Shown here piece by piece: positions 1 through 10,572 of a stretch of 64,000 bases of DNA. The notes under the pieces were generated by a model. The model searched no databases, had not been told where the DNA came from, and was given only the letters and a program-made list of their open reading frames with translations. Both the position numbers and the translations under genes were made by a program. The stretch's first letter is position 1. Each line of letters opens with the position of its first letter. The stretch spans positions 33,438,749 to 33,502,748 of the forward strand of contig OX463807.1 in the NCBI GenBank assembly GCA_949825045.1, written 5' to 3'. This stretch comes from Argyresthia goedartella. Lineage: Eukaryota; Arthropoda; Insecta; Lepidoptera; Argyresthiidae.

Positions 1-2906
1 ATGTCCGTATAATCCGATAACGGTGGTGTCAACGTTGCGCCACCGGTGAGGAAGTGCCCGGGTGTCAGGCAGTTGTAAAATTCCTCTGGATCTTCAGTTA
101 AGGGGCACAGTGGCCTTGAGTTAAGGCATGCTTCGATTTTCGTTAGCAAAGTTAGGAACTCTTCATAGGTTAATTTCTGTTCCCCCAGTACTCGGCGAAG
201 ATGGTGTTTCATTGATTTGACCGCAGCCTCCCATAGTCCTCCGGCTGTCGGCCATGATGGTGCGTTAAACCGCCAAGTCACCTCCATTTTACTGATTTCG
301 TTGAAGAATTTTTCAGTCATCATCTTCTTAAAGTCGACGAACTCTTGTCGAAGCACCCTTGAAGCTACAATAAAGTTGGTTCCGCAGTCTGAATATACAC
401 ATTTCGGCGTCCCGCGCCTAGCGCACATTCTCTGGAATGCGGCGAGGAATGTTTCCGTACTGAGATCGGATACAAGTTCAAGGTGTACAGCCTTCGTGGC
501 CAAACACACAAAGACTGCGATGTAGCCCTTGGATGTTTTCACTCCTCTTCCCTTGTTTAGTTTGATGTCAATGCTGCCCGTAAAGTCCACGCCGGTGTGC
601 GTAAATGGCTTCGATGGGGTGATGCGTTGCTTCGGTAAGTCTCCCATCAGTTGAAAATTTTTATGAGGACCGAAGCGACGACATCGAACACAGTTGTGCA
701 AGATGGATTTGACGGCTCTATTGCCCCCGATTATCCAGTACCGCTGCCGTATGTATGTTAGTGTGAGCCGCGCTCCGCCATGCAATGTCGAAAGATGCGC
801 GTGCTCGATCATAAGTTTTGTAAATCTTCCGTTGCGTGAGAGAATTACAGGATTTTTCATGCCACCTGGTAATATTGATTTGTTCAGTCGACCTCCCACA
901 CGCATAATGTTGTTCTCGTCCATGTAAGGGTTAAGTTTATTGATGTTGCTTTTTGAAGGTAAAGGTTTATTGTTCTGAAGTAGCTTGTAGTCGACCTCAA
1001 ATTCCTTTTCCTGCACGTATTTAATTATCAGTTCATTCGCTTTGGTCATTTCGTTTGTTGTTATGTGAGGTATTTGTTGACTTGCAGTAGATTGCGTTTT
1101 TGTGACGAAGCGCAAAATCCAGGCAATGACTCGGCGAACTCGGGTCAAATTACTGTTATTCACCAGTAATGTTTCTATAAAATGCTCGGGTTTTTTATTG
1201 ATAGTTATTATGTTGCTGTTATGTTTCTCGCTTTCTTTGCTTTCTGTTAAGTTTGTATAGAGGCATTGTTGAGACGATGTTGATGTTTCTTGTAGGGTAT
1301 ATTCGGGGTCCTTTAGGAACTCTGGGCCCTGCCACCAAAGGCTAAAGTTGAGAAGTTTACTTGGTTGTAAACCTCTGGATGCACAATCAGCTGGGTTGAG
1401 CTCCGATTTCACGTATTGCCAAGTGTTAGCTGGCAATATAAGTTTTATTTTATTGACTCTGTTTGCTACGTAGGTTTCCCACCGCGATGATTCACCTTGT
1501 ATCCATGCTAGCACCACTTGTGAGTCGCACCACGCTCGTTTGATTATGTTGTAGCCGGCGAGAGCTGTTTGAACTTTTTTCATTACTTCCGCTAACAGGA
1601 GAGCGCCACATAGTTCCATTCTTGGTAGGCTTATTTTCTGTGATATTGGCGCCACACGAGTTCTTGCGATCGGTAGGGTTAAAACAAACTCTCCGTGTTT
1701 ATTTAGGACTCGGCTGTAGACAACGCAGGAGTACGCTTTTTCACTTGCGTCGCTAAATCCCAATAGCTCGATGTTGTTATTTAATCCGGCAATCCATCTG
1801 GGAATTCGCATTTCTGGAATGATAGGTATTTCACCTTTCAGTTTAAGCCATTCTGTTTTAACCTCCATTGGTACCTCTTCATCCCATCTCAGGTTACTTA
1901 TCCATAGTTTTTGAAAGATAAGCTTGGCAGTTAGTGTAACGGGAGATAGCCAGCCCAACGGGTCATAAAGTTTGGAAATCTCTGATAGGAGTGTTCGTTT
2001 TGTTAGTTTTGAGGTTTGTTGGAGTGGCCAGTTAAACTTGAATGTATCCGCTTCCGGGTTCCAGGTTAGACCAAGGGTTTTCTGTGATTCTTCATATTTA
2101 AATTCAAAGTTGTTTTTTGTCGAAATTTGCTCTTCAGTTAGTTCCTCTAGCAGAGCAGGGTGATTTCCGCTCCACTTTCTTAGGTTCATGCCGCCTCTTT
2201 GTAGCAACATGATAAGTGATTTTTGTAGCTTTTTAGCTTCTTCCAGAGACGAATGACCGCTGATCAGGTCGTCCATGTAGAACTCTTGAGTCAAGGTCAC
2301 TGCTGCACCTGGATATGGTACCTTGTCTCCATCATCACTAGCTAATTGTTTCAAAGTTCTCATCGCCAGCCATGGAGCACACTTAGTACCGTAGGTTAAA
2401 GTTTGTAATTTGTATTCTTGCATGTTTTCTGTTGGTGAGGCTCTCCAGATGATTTTCGTCAGGTCTCGTTGTTCTTCCTGAATCCAGAGGCAACGGTACA
2501 TTTTTTCAATGTCCGCTGTGAAGGCATAGCGGTAAGTTCTCCACTTCAAAATCAATGCTTGAATGTCTTTTTGTAGGTTCGGACCCTTCTCTAGCAGGCT
2601 GTTGAGGCTGTAGCCGCTAGATGTCTTCTGAGATGCTTTAAACACTGTTCGAAGTTTGGCTGTAGTTGAACTTTCTCTCAACACTCCATGATGTGGGAGA
2701 AAACACTGAAGAGCTGATGTTGTGGTCTGTGATGGCGCCATGTGACCTAAATCTTCGTATTCTTTCATGAAATCTCGATACATGGTCGCTAGTTGTTGTT
2801 TTCTCTCCAGTCTCTTTTCAAGTTGAAGAAATTGCGAGATGGCTATGTTTTTTGAATTGCCAAGTTTTCTCTCAAAATCCGAACATAAGGGCATCTGAAC
2901 AATGTA
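1..2906 (-). CDS. pol: BEL/Pao pol: RT, RNase H and integrase part (runs off window)
   Basis: Seen: one minus-strand frame stays open from just after the TAA at 2907-2909 to the window edge, about 968 codons, so the end lies outside. It carries a BEL/Pao RT with YMDD near 2262-2285, then an RNase H-like region, then an integrase with an HHCC zinc region near 690-830. Integrase catalytic segments follow: VDFTGS near 570, VYSDCGTNF near 380-410 and GGLWEAAVKS near 215. The leftmost bases give the start of the conserved region after integrase (LTPGHFLTGG). It is in the same frame as the upstream gag-protease ORF, from which only the TAA separates it. Family knowledge: BEL/Pao elements usually make one Gag-Pol polyprotein that copies the RNA and inserts the cDNA. 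Inference: one nonsense change or a readthrough stop. It cannot be a host gene, given the domain order. Confidence 0.9.
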
Positions 2907-5150
2907 TTATCCTTGAGAATTACGCTGAACAGTCTTCTTGTAAAACTCTTCACATTGCTCTTCCCTTGGCGTATCCGGTTGCTGCTGGGAGATGTCTTCG
3001 GTTTCCCAAAAGCATGTTAGTTCTTGTAGGTCAATCAAAGTTACATTACAGCAGTATGATTTAGTTATGCTGCCACATAATATCCACCCCAACTGCGTTT
3101 GTTGTGCAATAGGGGCTTGTTGATTGCCTTTCAGTAAGCCGTCCAGAATTCTTTCAGCGTACACTCCTGCCCCAAGTAAGAAATCTATGTTTTGAGAGAT
3201 GTTATACTCCGGATCGGCGAGTTTTAAGTTGCTTAAATGAGGCCAGTTAGCCTTGGGGAATGACACGTTCGGTAAGTTGTTAGTTACTTTTTTCATAATC
3301 AGCGCTTGAGTTTCAAACGTGTAATCCGAGTTAATTGATTTACAGTTTATTTGAAGCCTTCCTTTGCATTCCCCTGAAGATGATCCAATTCCATTGACGC
3401 TAGCATTAAATTTCTTTCGGGGTAGTTTTAGAAGATGAAGCGCCCTTTCCGAGATCAGGTTTACTTGTGCTCCATGATCCAGAAGTCCGCGAAGATTTTG
3501 GTAAGTTCCGTCAATAGATTTAATATTCAATTGAACTGTTGTTAATAAAATCTCTTTATCGTTAGTTGGTGCGTGATTTGAAGTATTTGCTTGACCCGAA
3601 TTGGATGATTGCTGAGTTGAGATGTTTATGTTTGCAGTTGTTTTCTTTGCGTAATGAAGCATCGTATGATGTTTCAAATTGCGCTCTTTGCATGTTTTCG
3701 CTGATTTGCAAGCGTCCGAGCCGTGGCTAAAAAGACAGTTTTTGCATAAACTTAGTTTCGCAATTGTGCCGTTTCTTTTCGCTGTATCCATGTCGACGAA
3801 CTTCGGACATTGCATCAAAACATGATTTTCGCTGCATAAAGGACATTGTCCATAAGTTGTATGACAGATTTTGTTAAATGTTGGTTTGTAGTCAAAATGT
3901 TTTTTTTCTTGAGTTTGTTTATTCGACGGGATGGAGAAGGGCTTCGTTGAGTTTTCTTTTATTGTGCTTTTCTTTGCTTCAAAGGCGAGAAATGCTCCCT
4001 CCAAATATTTTAAAAATTCTTCAAGTTTCGGAATCGCTCGTTGATCAACCCGAGTCTTCACATAGTCCTCATAGGAAGTTGCGTCCAGTTTTTGCGACAT
4101 CAAATACACAATGATGGGGTCCCATGTTTGTACGTCTAGGCCGATATTCACGAAACCGTTGACAGCTTCGTTTATGACGTCATGCATCTTTTTTAAGTTG
4201 AACGCGTCGCGTTGTTGTATGTTGGGCAAATGCATTATGGTGTTCATGAAGGTCACAAATTGCAGATGACGATTGTCGTATCTTTGCACTAAAAGTGCCC
4301 AGCATGAATCGTAGTTATCCGCGCTGATCGATAGGTGTTGAACAATCCTCTCAGCTTCACCATGAAGTTTCGTCTTTAGATGCTGCATCTTTTGCGCCTT
4401 GTTTATAGTGGGGTTGTTGTGGATTGTTTCCGTAAATAGATCTTTAAAAGAAATCCACTGTCTGTAGTCTCCTTTAAATTCCGGTATGTCGACTCGCGGC
4501 GCAGAGTGCTGATAGTGCATTGTTGAATGTAGTTTGTTTTTTAGTTGTTTGCGAAATTGTTCATAATCCTGTTCGCCTTTCAGGAAAAGACAGTTGTATG
4601 CCTCACACTGGACCCCCGCCAGACTTGCCTCAATCTCACAGTGCAGTTTGTCGACAGGTTCCCATTTCGACTTTAAGATGGCTAAACAATCTTCCAGTTC
4701 CCATTTTTCAGTGATGGACTGAAAATCGATTTTCGCCATGGCGCGATCAAGCGCTTTGATGTTAATTTCTTGCTTGAACATAAGTAAGTTGATGTTGTTT
4801 TCATTAGCCTCTGGGATCCCTGCCAAATCAAAGTTGATGTTGTAGTCGGTAGGGGTTGGTTTTAACCCTTGAAGAACTTGCAGTTTCTTCAAAATGTCAT
4901 CTTTCGTTTTTTTATACATTTTCTTAGTCATAGCATAGACGTCATCGGTAAAGTACTTGATGTTCTTTTCAGGAACCGTGGCCTCAATTGTTCCATGCCT
5001 TTCTTCAAACTCCTGCCAGTAGTCGTCGAATTTGGAGAGCGTATTCGATAGGTAGTCCTTAGTCTTCCTTGATGAGCCGTCCTTCCCATAATTAATGCAT
5101 CCTTGTTTGAATTTGTTAAAAAGTTCAAGTTGTAAAGTTAGATGTTCCAT
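2907..5150 (-). CDS. gag: BEL/Pao gag and A17-type protease
   Basis: The first ATG in the frame is at 5148-5150; a TTG lies four codons upstream. The protein is about 747 residues. The N-terminal half is a BEL/Pao Gag with the DUF1759-type block around residues 215-400 (motif IPEFKGDYRQWISF). A CCHC-like zinc finger (CPLCSENHVLMQC) lies near residue 440. The aspartic protease segment LLDHGAQVNLI lies near residue 560. The D-H-G form fits the DxG-type site of BEL/Pao A17 proteases rather than the usual DSG/DTG of other retropepsins. The frame ends in TAA at 2907-2909, at a point where the family normally runs on into the RT (segment after the stop: YIVQMP). Gag forms the particle and the protease cleaves the polyprotein. 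Confidence in the family is high; whether the stop is read through is unknown. Confidence 0.9.
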   Translation of the reverse strand: MEHLTLQLELFNKFKQGCINYGKDGSSRKTKDYLSNTLSKFDDYWQEFEERHGTIEATVPEKNIKYFTDDVYAMTKKMYKKTKDDILKKLQVLQGLKPTPTDYNINFDLAGIPEANENNINLLMFKQEINIKALDRAMAKIDFQSITEKWELEDCLAILKSKWEPVDKLHCEIEASLAGVQCEAYNCLFLKGEQDYEQFRKQLKNKLHSTMHYQHSAPRVDIPEFKGDYRQWISFKDLFTETIHNNPTINKAQKMQHLKTKLHGEAERIVQHLSISADNYDSCWALLVQRYDNRHLQFVTFMNTIMHLPNIQQRDAFNLKKMHDVINEAVNGFVNIGLDVQTWDPIIVYLMSQKLDATSYEDYVKTRVDQRAIPKLEEFLKYLEGAFLAFEAKKSTIKENSTKPFSIPSNKQTQEKKHFDYKPTFNKICHTTYGQCPLCSENHVLMQCPKFVDMDTAKRNGTIAKLSLCKNCLFSHGSDACKSAKTCKERNLKHHTMLHYAKKTTANINISTQQSSNSGQANTSNHAPTNDKEILLTTVQLNIKSIDGTYQNLRGLLDHGAQVNLISERALHLLKLPRKKFNASVNGIGSSSGECKGRLQINCKSINSDYTFETQALIMKKVTNNLPNVSFPKANWPHLSNLKLADPEYNISQNIDFLLGAGVYAERILDGLLKGNQQAPIAQQTQLGWILCGSITKSYCCNVTLIDLQELTCFWETEDISQQQPDTPREEQCEEFYKKTVQRNSQG

Positions 5151-5208
5151 GATGTTCCTCAAGTTTGAACGCTCAGGGATTCGGCGATGTTTAGTTGTCC
5201 TCCTTTCC

Positions 5209-5306
5209 CGTCCTGCAGTTCACAGTAACGCGAAAAGGTAAAGTTGTTATTGTTTGTTCACTTTCACGTCCTGCAGTTCACAGTAACGTGAAAAGGTAAA
5301 GTTGTT
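5209..5306. repeat. Two 40-bp direct repeats in BEL/Pao leader
   Basis: A block beginning CGTCCTGCAGTTCACAGTAA occurs at 5209-5248 and again at 5267-5306, period 58, with one clear base difference (CGCGAAAA against CGTGAAAA). It sits between the primer-binding site and gag of the minus-strand BEL/Pao element, so it is part of the 5' leader. Function unknown; a packaging or expression role would be guesswork. Confidence 0.75.
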
Positions 5307-5524
5307 GTTGATTGAAGTAAGTAGTTTCAGTTCAGAGCTCGCTGGATAATGGATGCAAGTGATCACGGCCGTGAATCTCAATCCCCTCCGTCCCTGCACC
5401 GATGTTTACGACTTCTCAATTCAATTCGGTGATTCCGCTGGTGGAGGCCGAAAGAACCGATCCGTTATCAGTGAGGAATAGAAGGAACAAAGAATCGCTT
5501 AGTTTGTGGCACTTGCTTCTCGAT

Positions 5525-5537
5525 GCTCGAAGGACCA
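5525..5537 (-). other. Putative primer-binding site (tRNA-Tyr-like) of BEL/Pao element
   Basis: On the minus strand the 13 bases TGGTCCTTCGAGC match, from memory, the complement of an insect tRNA-Tyr 3' end including CCA. It lies six bases inside the proposed LTR end at 5544. Comparison with tRNA genes of the same species would settle it. Confidence 0.5.
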
Positions 5538-5543
5538 TAAAGA

Positions 5544-5807
5544 TGTACGGTGTAGTGGCCGCACGTCTTGAAGATGTTATCGGAAGTTATGTTTAAGCTC
5601 TGGTAGCTATGATGGGTTCTTGTAGTTGTTGTAGTTAGTTAGAGAAAGATCACCAAAGTTCAGTAAAGCACTATATTGTCACTTAATAACACGAAATACA
5701 GATAAATTAGGCAAGTCTTTCTTGGTAGATGTTAACCCGATCAATATCGTATTGCTACTGCTTGTTTTTGTATAGGTACTAACGTCATGCTAAGTGCAAC
5801 GCTAACA
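5544..5807 (-). repeat. Putative 5' LTR of BEL/Pao element
   Basis: On the minus strand this 264-bp stretch begins TGTTAGCG and ends CGTACA, the TG...CA form of LTRs. It lies just upstream of the primer-binding site candidate. The partner LTR is outside the window, so the ends cannot be proved here and no target duplication can be read. Confidence 0.45.
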
Positions 5808-5826
5808 AATTAAAAGTAGGTCGTTA

Positions 5827-6364
5827 TTAATTATGTACAAACTGTACAAACTCCTTCGGTTCACCCCGCAGTGCCATCAATAGTTGGGCCAACTTGTAGG
5901 CGTTGTCCAGGTCGTCCCGACCGTGGACCAGACTATCGAATAAATTGATCAATGCCGGCCACTCATCAATTGCCCCACCAAAGGCCGGAATCTCCAGGTG
6001 TGGCAGCTGTCCAACAACATCCTTAGGGGGGGGGGGGGTCTCCGCTACCCTCCCCGCGGTCATTCCGACGCGACCGCTTAATTTTTTCGGCGCGACGCTC
6101 GATGTCGCCCAAGCACTCCATCGCTTGGTCAGCATCCGCGCAAAGCTGCTTCACTGCAGCCACCGAGGCCTCATCCGTAAGCCCGAGGGCTTCAGCCTCC
6201 GCAGCCAGCCGATACACCTTCCCGACGCGTGTCATTGCGTCCTCCACACGCTTGAGTAGGACATCGTCCATGTCAGGTCGCTCCACATACTTGTGAGTAT
6301 GGGCGAGCCATCTCATCTCCTCACGGACACCATACCGCAGTACCGTCAAGGGCGAAGGTGCCAT
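5827..6364 (-). pseudogene. Older BEL/Pao gag fragment with frameshift at a 13-G run
   Basis: Two overlapping minus-strand frames make one Gag-like reading. The first starts at ATG 6364 and runs to 6023, with charged helical sequence. The second runs from about 6026 to 5827 and contains the BEL/Pao Gag block LPHLEIPAFGGAIDEWPALI. They meet at a run of 13 G (6026-6038, read as C on the coding strand), so homopolymer slippage is the likely cause of the shift. The frame ends at TAA 5827, twenty bases from the proposed LTR of the neighbouring BEL/Pao element. Its sequence differs strongly from the gag at 2907-5150, so it is another lineage. Probably the 5' part of a destroyed element. It could also be a sequencing error in a functional copy, but no pol follows. 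Confidence 0.75.
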
Positions 6365-7924
6365 GGTTACCGATTCAATTGTTTCTGGTCCTATGCTTCA
6401 CTACCGAACTAAGCATAGCCAGAGACCAGCACTTGCCCGTCAGCGCTGGGCACAGAAATTAAAACTAAGTTGTCAAAACCAAGGCAACCACTAAAACAAT
6501 TAAATCCTAAACAATATTTAATATGGTCGCCCTGTGGACATACACCTTATATACACTCTAAATTAATTAGAGAATGCCACCATAAAGCACAATAAAAATA
6601 ACACCCAAAATTTGTTATATAAACAATAAAAAAAAAAAATATTAAAAAATAGTAAGTGGTGGGCTCCGAGACTATAAACCTAAACAATATAGCACCCTAA
6701 CCACACTGGATTCCGAAATCCAAGCTATTTTTAATATAATGTAGGTAGCCGGGAACCTTCTAGAAGTGGTCCCTCCGATATGACCCACACTCTACTGAGG
6801 TCAGCAAAATCAGCTTAATACCCCTTAAATAGCCTGACCCTGCTCTGTAATCCGAAACAACACTGCAATGCTATGGAACCCGACTGCAATGCTATAGTCC
6901 GACCGAATGACTGTTTCTTAGGCACACCGAGTAGTTTCCGACTACAAATTTATAATAATTGTTAACTAAATTGACAATTATACTTTCACTAACCGAAAAT
7001 GAACTTTAATTGTGGTATACCGACCACAGACTCACTCACAACTGATTTCCGGCCAATCTTAGATATTCTTTTCTCCCAACTACCATGTGGCAAAAAAACA
7101 ACCCTACAACCGTCCGTGAATCGGTGATTTCCCACTAGGAAACCGCGCCTGCTACCAAATTTTTAATTCCACGCCTTAATCGAACGGCGTGGAATCATGA
7201 GGGGCTGGGTTTTCGCCAGCACGGGAGAGAATCATGAGTGGTACTTTACCTTGCCGTCGTAGACCGGAATTCGAAAGCTCGATTCGAGGCAGGAATACGG
7301 GATAGGAGCACAAGTGTGGTAGGAGAGGAACCGAATCTCACTCGTTTTGCTGCCCGACGCTGTCGCCGGCGTGTTGCTTGCCGACACGAGGAGTCGCCGT
7401 CCGAATACGACGAGTTGAGGACCGTACAACTTCAACCTTCACAACACGAATCACTGACGCGAATCTACTTTTTTCCCGACGATTATTATGATTAACACTC
7501 CGACCAGGCCCGACACCTGTGTTAGACAATTGTTACACTGAAACACATTCAAGGCCCGACGCCATGAGCAGAAATGTTTTTTCTCACGACAAGAAAGTAA
7601 CCTCTAATTCTTCATCTCGTTTCGATACGAGTGAGAGCTGCGGTTCCGTTTCCGCTAGTGATGTCCCGATTACTCGCGATCGATCCGCGCAACGAAAACC
7701 GGTGCGTTCCGAAACATAAATGTTAAACACCTACACAGAACTGAAAATTGATACAAAGATAAATCATTACACCAAACATACACATTCGAAAACGGATTTT
7801 TCTGGGAGACGCATCGGGTCTTCTACGGTTTTTTATGTTCACAAAGCTTCTCTTACACACTCAATAATTCAAGTAAAGGTTACATCATTATACGAGGCAC
7901 TCAAATAATACAACTGGTGCGTCT
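6365..7924. other. No gene seen; possible leader or LTR of the older BEL element
   Basis: About 1.5 kb without a convincing reading frame. It lies upstream of the minus-strand gag fragment, so part is probably that element's leader or LTR, but I found no paired terminal repeat. 7200-7720 is richer in CpG than its surroundings. Short ORFs there overlap on both strands and show no family motif. Confidence 0.4.
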
Positions 7925-8830
7925 TATATACATGGATGACATTAAACTTTATAGCAATAACACGGCAGACCTTCACTCTCTAGCAAGCAGATATCACACA
8001 AGTATTCTCTCAGGACATACACATGCAGTTTCATGTTGATCAATGTTATTCTATATAAAAAACATCCTACATGCTACAATCAGGTGACATTGTCGAGCCA
8101 GTAGAAATGTCGTATATGTAGCTAAGGTTTCACCAATCCAAACAAATACATCATAATGAAACAAAACACAGCTCAATTCATACAATACTATCAAAGCAAT
8201 CAACACTTACCCCACACTTGTCCCTATACTTACTCTGTCGGTATTATTTAGTGTCAAACCTATTTTAAAAACCTGCAAAGCATAAAAAACACTATTATAA
8301 CCATTCACAGAAAACACCATCCCAAATCGTGTATTCAAAGACTAACACTATCTAGGGATGATGGTGGACAAGGGATAATAGATTTGGTCAACCTTCACAA
8401 TAAACGGATTATCTTATTACGAAAATTCTTCCACAATAAAGCACAACTTTGATAACTACACAGCGCAGCCACCCAAGCAGACAACAACTTACTGAAACTA
8501 ACACCATTCGTCTTCTTATTTAATCTAAACACTCAGTGAAATGAACACCTCACAATCGCATAGGAGAAGCTGGAGACATGAAAGCGGAAGTCTCTGCACA
8601 AGAGGCACCCCGCCGAGCTTCACCAACCTTACATCGATGAATCTGCGTCGAATGCGTGGTTCAAGTACGTTGCACTCTTTCCAGGCACAGAAGGTATTAT
8701 GATCGCCGTACAAGATAATGTCAATTAATACACGGAACTATAAAAACATTTCCTCAATGATCCCAACTACCAGATTTATGCAGTATTCAACATATGACAG
8801 GAGCTTGCAAATCCGTTTTACAAACAATTG
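7925..8830 (+). pseudogene. R4/Dong-like LINE reverse transcriptase relic, part 1
   Basis: Reading across several frames gives a degraded RT. It starts with LIYMDDIKLYSNN (an F/YxDD active-site box) near 7925-7950. Then come LSRDDGGQGIIDLVNLHNK near 8345-8395 and YIDESASNAWFKYVALFPG near 8630-8690, followed by a block ending near HMTGAC at about 8810. This order matches the RT thumb and C-terminal region of R4/Dong-type or related LINEs as I remember them. Many frameshifts and stops show it is dead. The rest of its C-terminus reappears at 11705-11980 on the same strand, so later insertions split the element. The clade name is tentative. Confidence 0.65.
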
Positions 8831-8870
8831 TTGTTATTACTTATCTGCATACACGTCACGGCAACACAGG

Positions 8871-8980
8871 CGGGTGGCCATGAATGCGTAATAGTCGCTT
8901 TTAAATACCTGTGCATAAGCGCAGTAATTTTCGCCAACGTCGCCCAGCGCATTTAATTCGTTGCGCGACTTATACCTCCA
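8871..8980. mobile_element. Palindromic ~95-bp hairpin element, diverged copy
   Basis: The stretch holds the same internal blocks as the two cleaner copies at 40104-40198 and 43224-43322: GGTGGCCATGAATGCG, AATACCTGTGCAT, TTTCGCCAACGTCGCC and a terminal CGCGACTTATACC. The left terminus is eroded. Probably a small non-autonomous element. Confidence 0.6.
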
Positions 8981-8984
8981 GAAT

Positions 8985-9230
8985 TGTTATTTTGTCCGTA
9001 ACGTCTCCGTTTCGTATCAAAGTCGCGATCCAGGTACTCTAGTTTGGACGCCCGTTCGGTGCGGTACGATGGTACGGCGCGCTCGATCGCAGCCAATCAG
9101 CCGAGCCAACTCGAATCGGTATTTTCGCCCCGTTCAAAGACGATACGATACGGTGCGCGCGCGCCAGTGTGGACGTGATCGCGGCCTATCGACGTGATTT
9201 TGATATGGACGTGTTCGTTATAATATTATA
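8985..9230. other. CpG-rich segment, no gene
   Basis: The base content rises sharply to GC- and CpG-rich sequence (several CGCGC and CGATCG runs) inside AT-rich surroundings. It has no frame with family motifs. It may be part of an unclassified element. Confidence 0.35.
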
Positions 9231-9461
9231 ATTAACAATGAAGCACGCGCAAGCAATCACTAAATTCTCATAGATTTCGCACTCGACGACAGTTCAGTAC
9301 AGTACAAATTTTTTTATTCATAATAGCACAAAATTTGAGAATTAATGAACGTCATAACATAATCGAGCAAGCATAATATAGCATTAAGTAGGTGCCTCAT
9401 TATTAGTACATAATATATAGAGTGCAATGAACTGGTTTAATGCCAGATGTCGGTGTCTTAA

Positions 9462-9541
9462 TAATAAATAATAATAATAATAACCTTGGACACTATTTAC
9501 ACACATTGATCTAGCCCCAAACTAGGATTCCCTGTATCTTG
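9462..9541 (-). mobile_element. tRNA-derived SINE family A, 5'-truncated copy
   Basis: Only the 3' end of family A is present, in minus orientation: the ATT-type tail near 9462-9482 and the block reading GGACACTATTTACACACATT on the plus strand. It stops abruptly at 9541, where LINE coding sequence begins, which is normal 5' truncation or insertion into the LINE. Confidence 0.8.
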
Positions 9542-9544
9542 TAA

Positions 9545-10115
9545 TAAGTCATTAATTTTGTAGTAGGCCTTTGTGCACAAAGTATGCTTTATAAATTTTT
9601 TGAATCGAACTTCAGTTAAGTTTTTTATATCTTGCGGATTTTTTTTGTAGAAGCGTATACAGTTTCTCATAAAAGAACTAGAAACTTTTGTGAGTCTGAA
9701 CATTGGAAAATAAAGTTTATGTTTATTTCTAGTTTGCACATTGTGGCGGCTATCAATGGTTTTAAAGTTACTAATATTTATCCTCACATAAAGGTTTTCA
9801 TAGATATATTAAACTTGCAACTATTAGGATGCTGGTTTCTTTGAAGTAATCTCTCAGAGAAACTCTCTCTATTACAGAGCTTATAAATAAATCGGATCGG
9901 TCTCTTCTGCAAAATGAAGATGGTCTCAATGTCAGCAGCCCGTCCCCATAGTAGTATGCCGGACTAATAGTAATATATAATAACCGGACGGTAATAGTAG
10001 GACTTAATGCTATGGAAATAACTAAAATATACAAGCCTAGCAGTGGCAACGTCAGTCAATTCCCTGATTCTTTTAACTGCATGTGCTGCGGTCATGGACA
10101 TGGTCAGACGACACT
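9545..10115 (-). pseudogene. CR1/Zenon-like LINE, C-terminal fragment
   Basis: Minus-strand frames give the C-terminus typical of a lepidopteran non-LTR retrotransposon. Blocks include YFKETSILIVASLIYL near 9800, NVQTRNKHKLYFPMFRL near 9700 and FKKFIKHTLCTKAYYKIND near 9550-9600. A frame change lies near 9795. Upstream blocks reach about 10110 (TAAHAVKRIREL). The same architecture occurs in the fragment at 32165-32740. No polymerase motif remains. 5'-truncated and dead. Confidence 0.75.
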
Positions 10116-10274
10116 TAACACATAAATAAACACGCGATGATCGCAGCGAAGGGAGAGACGTTACGGAGATATTGGCTAGACGCTACGGAGATGTGGGCTA
10201 TTATACTTCCCATCCAGAGTTCTTGGATTGTGATGCTGATATGAAGCGTAGGTACGGTACGTACAAAATAACAT

Positions 10275-10570
10275 ATCTGGACATAATAATAATAATCCTT
10301 TATTGCACAGAAAACACAGTGGAAATTATAACAGAAACAGTATGCAAAGGTGAGCTTATTTCTAAAAAGAAATTTCTTACAGCTAACCTGTGAAGAAAAG
10401 AGAAAAATAAAATATAGAGAGGTAGTCCTAGTTTACAATTAAAAGTTACAAAGAAATAAATAAAATAAATATACTATCAAATAAATCACAATACACCCTA
10501 CGTAATTACTATAAAATAAATAAATAGAATACAATAAATAAATAGATATACATAAATACTATGAGATACC
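10275..10570 (-). repeat. LINE 3' untranslated tail with (AAT)n end
   Basis: Downstream of the LINE frame at 10573, the minus strand holds an AT-rich tail ending GTGCAATAAAGG and an ATT run. The inner motif TTTCTTTTTAGAAATAAGCT is shared, with variation, by tails at 17445, 26150, 35020 and 37985. Confidence 0.7.
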
Positions 10571-10572
10571 CA

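Noticed and set aside
5808..5826. Target duplication of the BEL/Pao element
   Set aside because: The partner end lies outside the window, so no pair can be compared.
9000..9200. Promoter CpG island of a host gene
   Set aside because: No exon or splice site follows on either strand, and it borders a mobile element.
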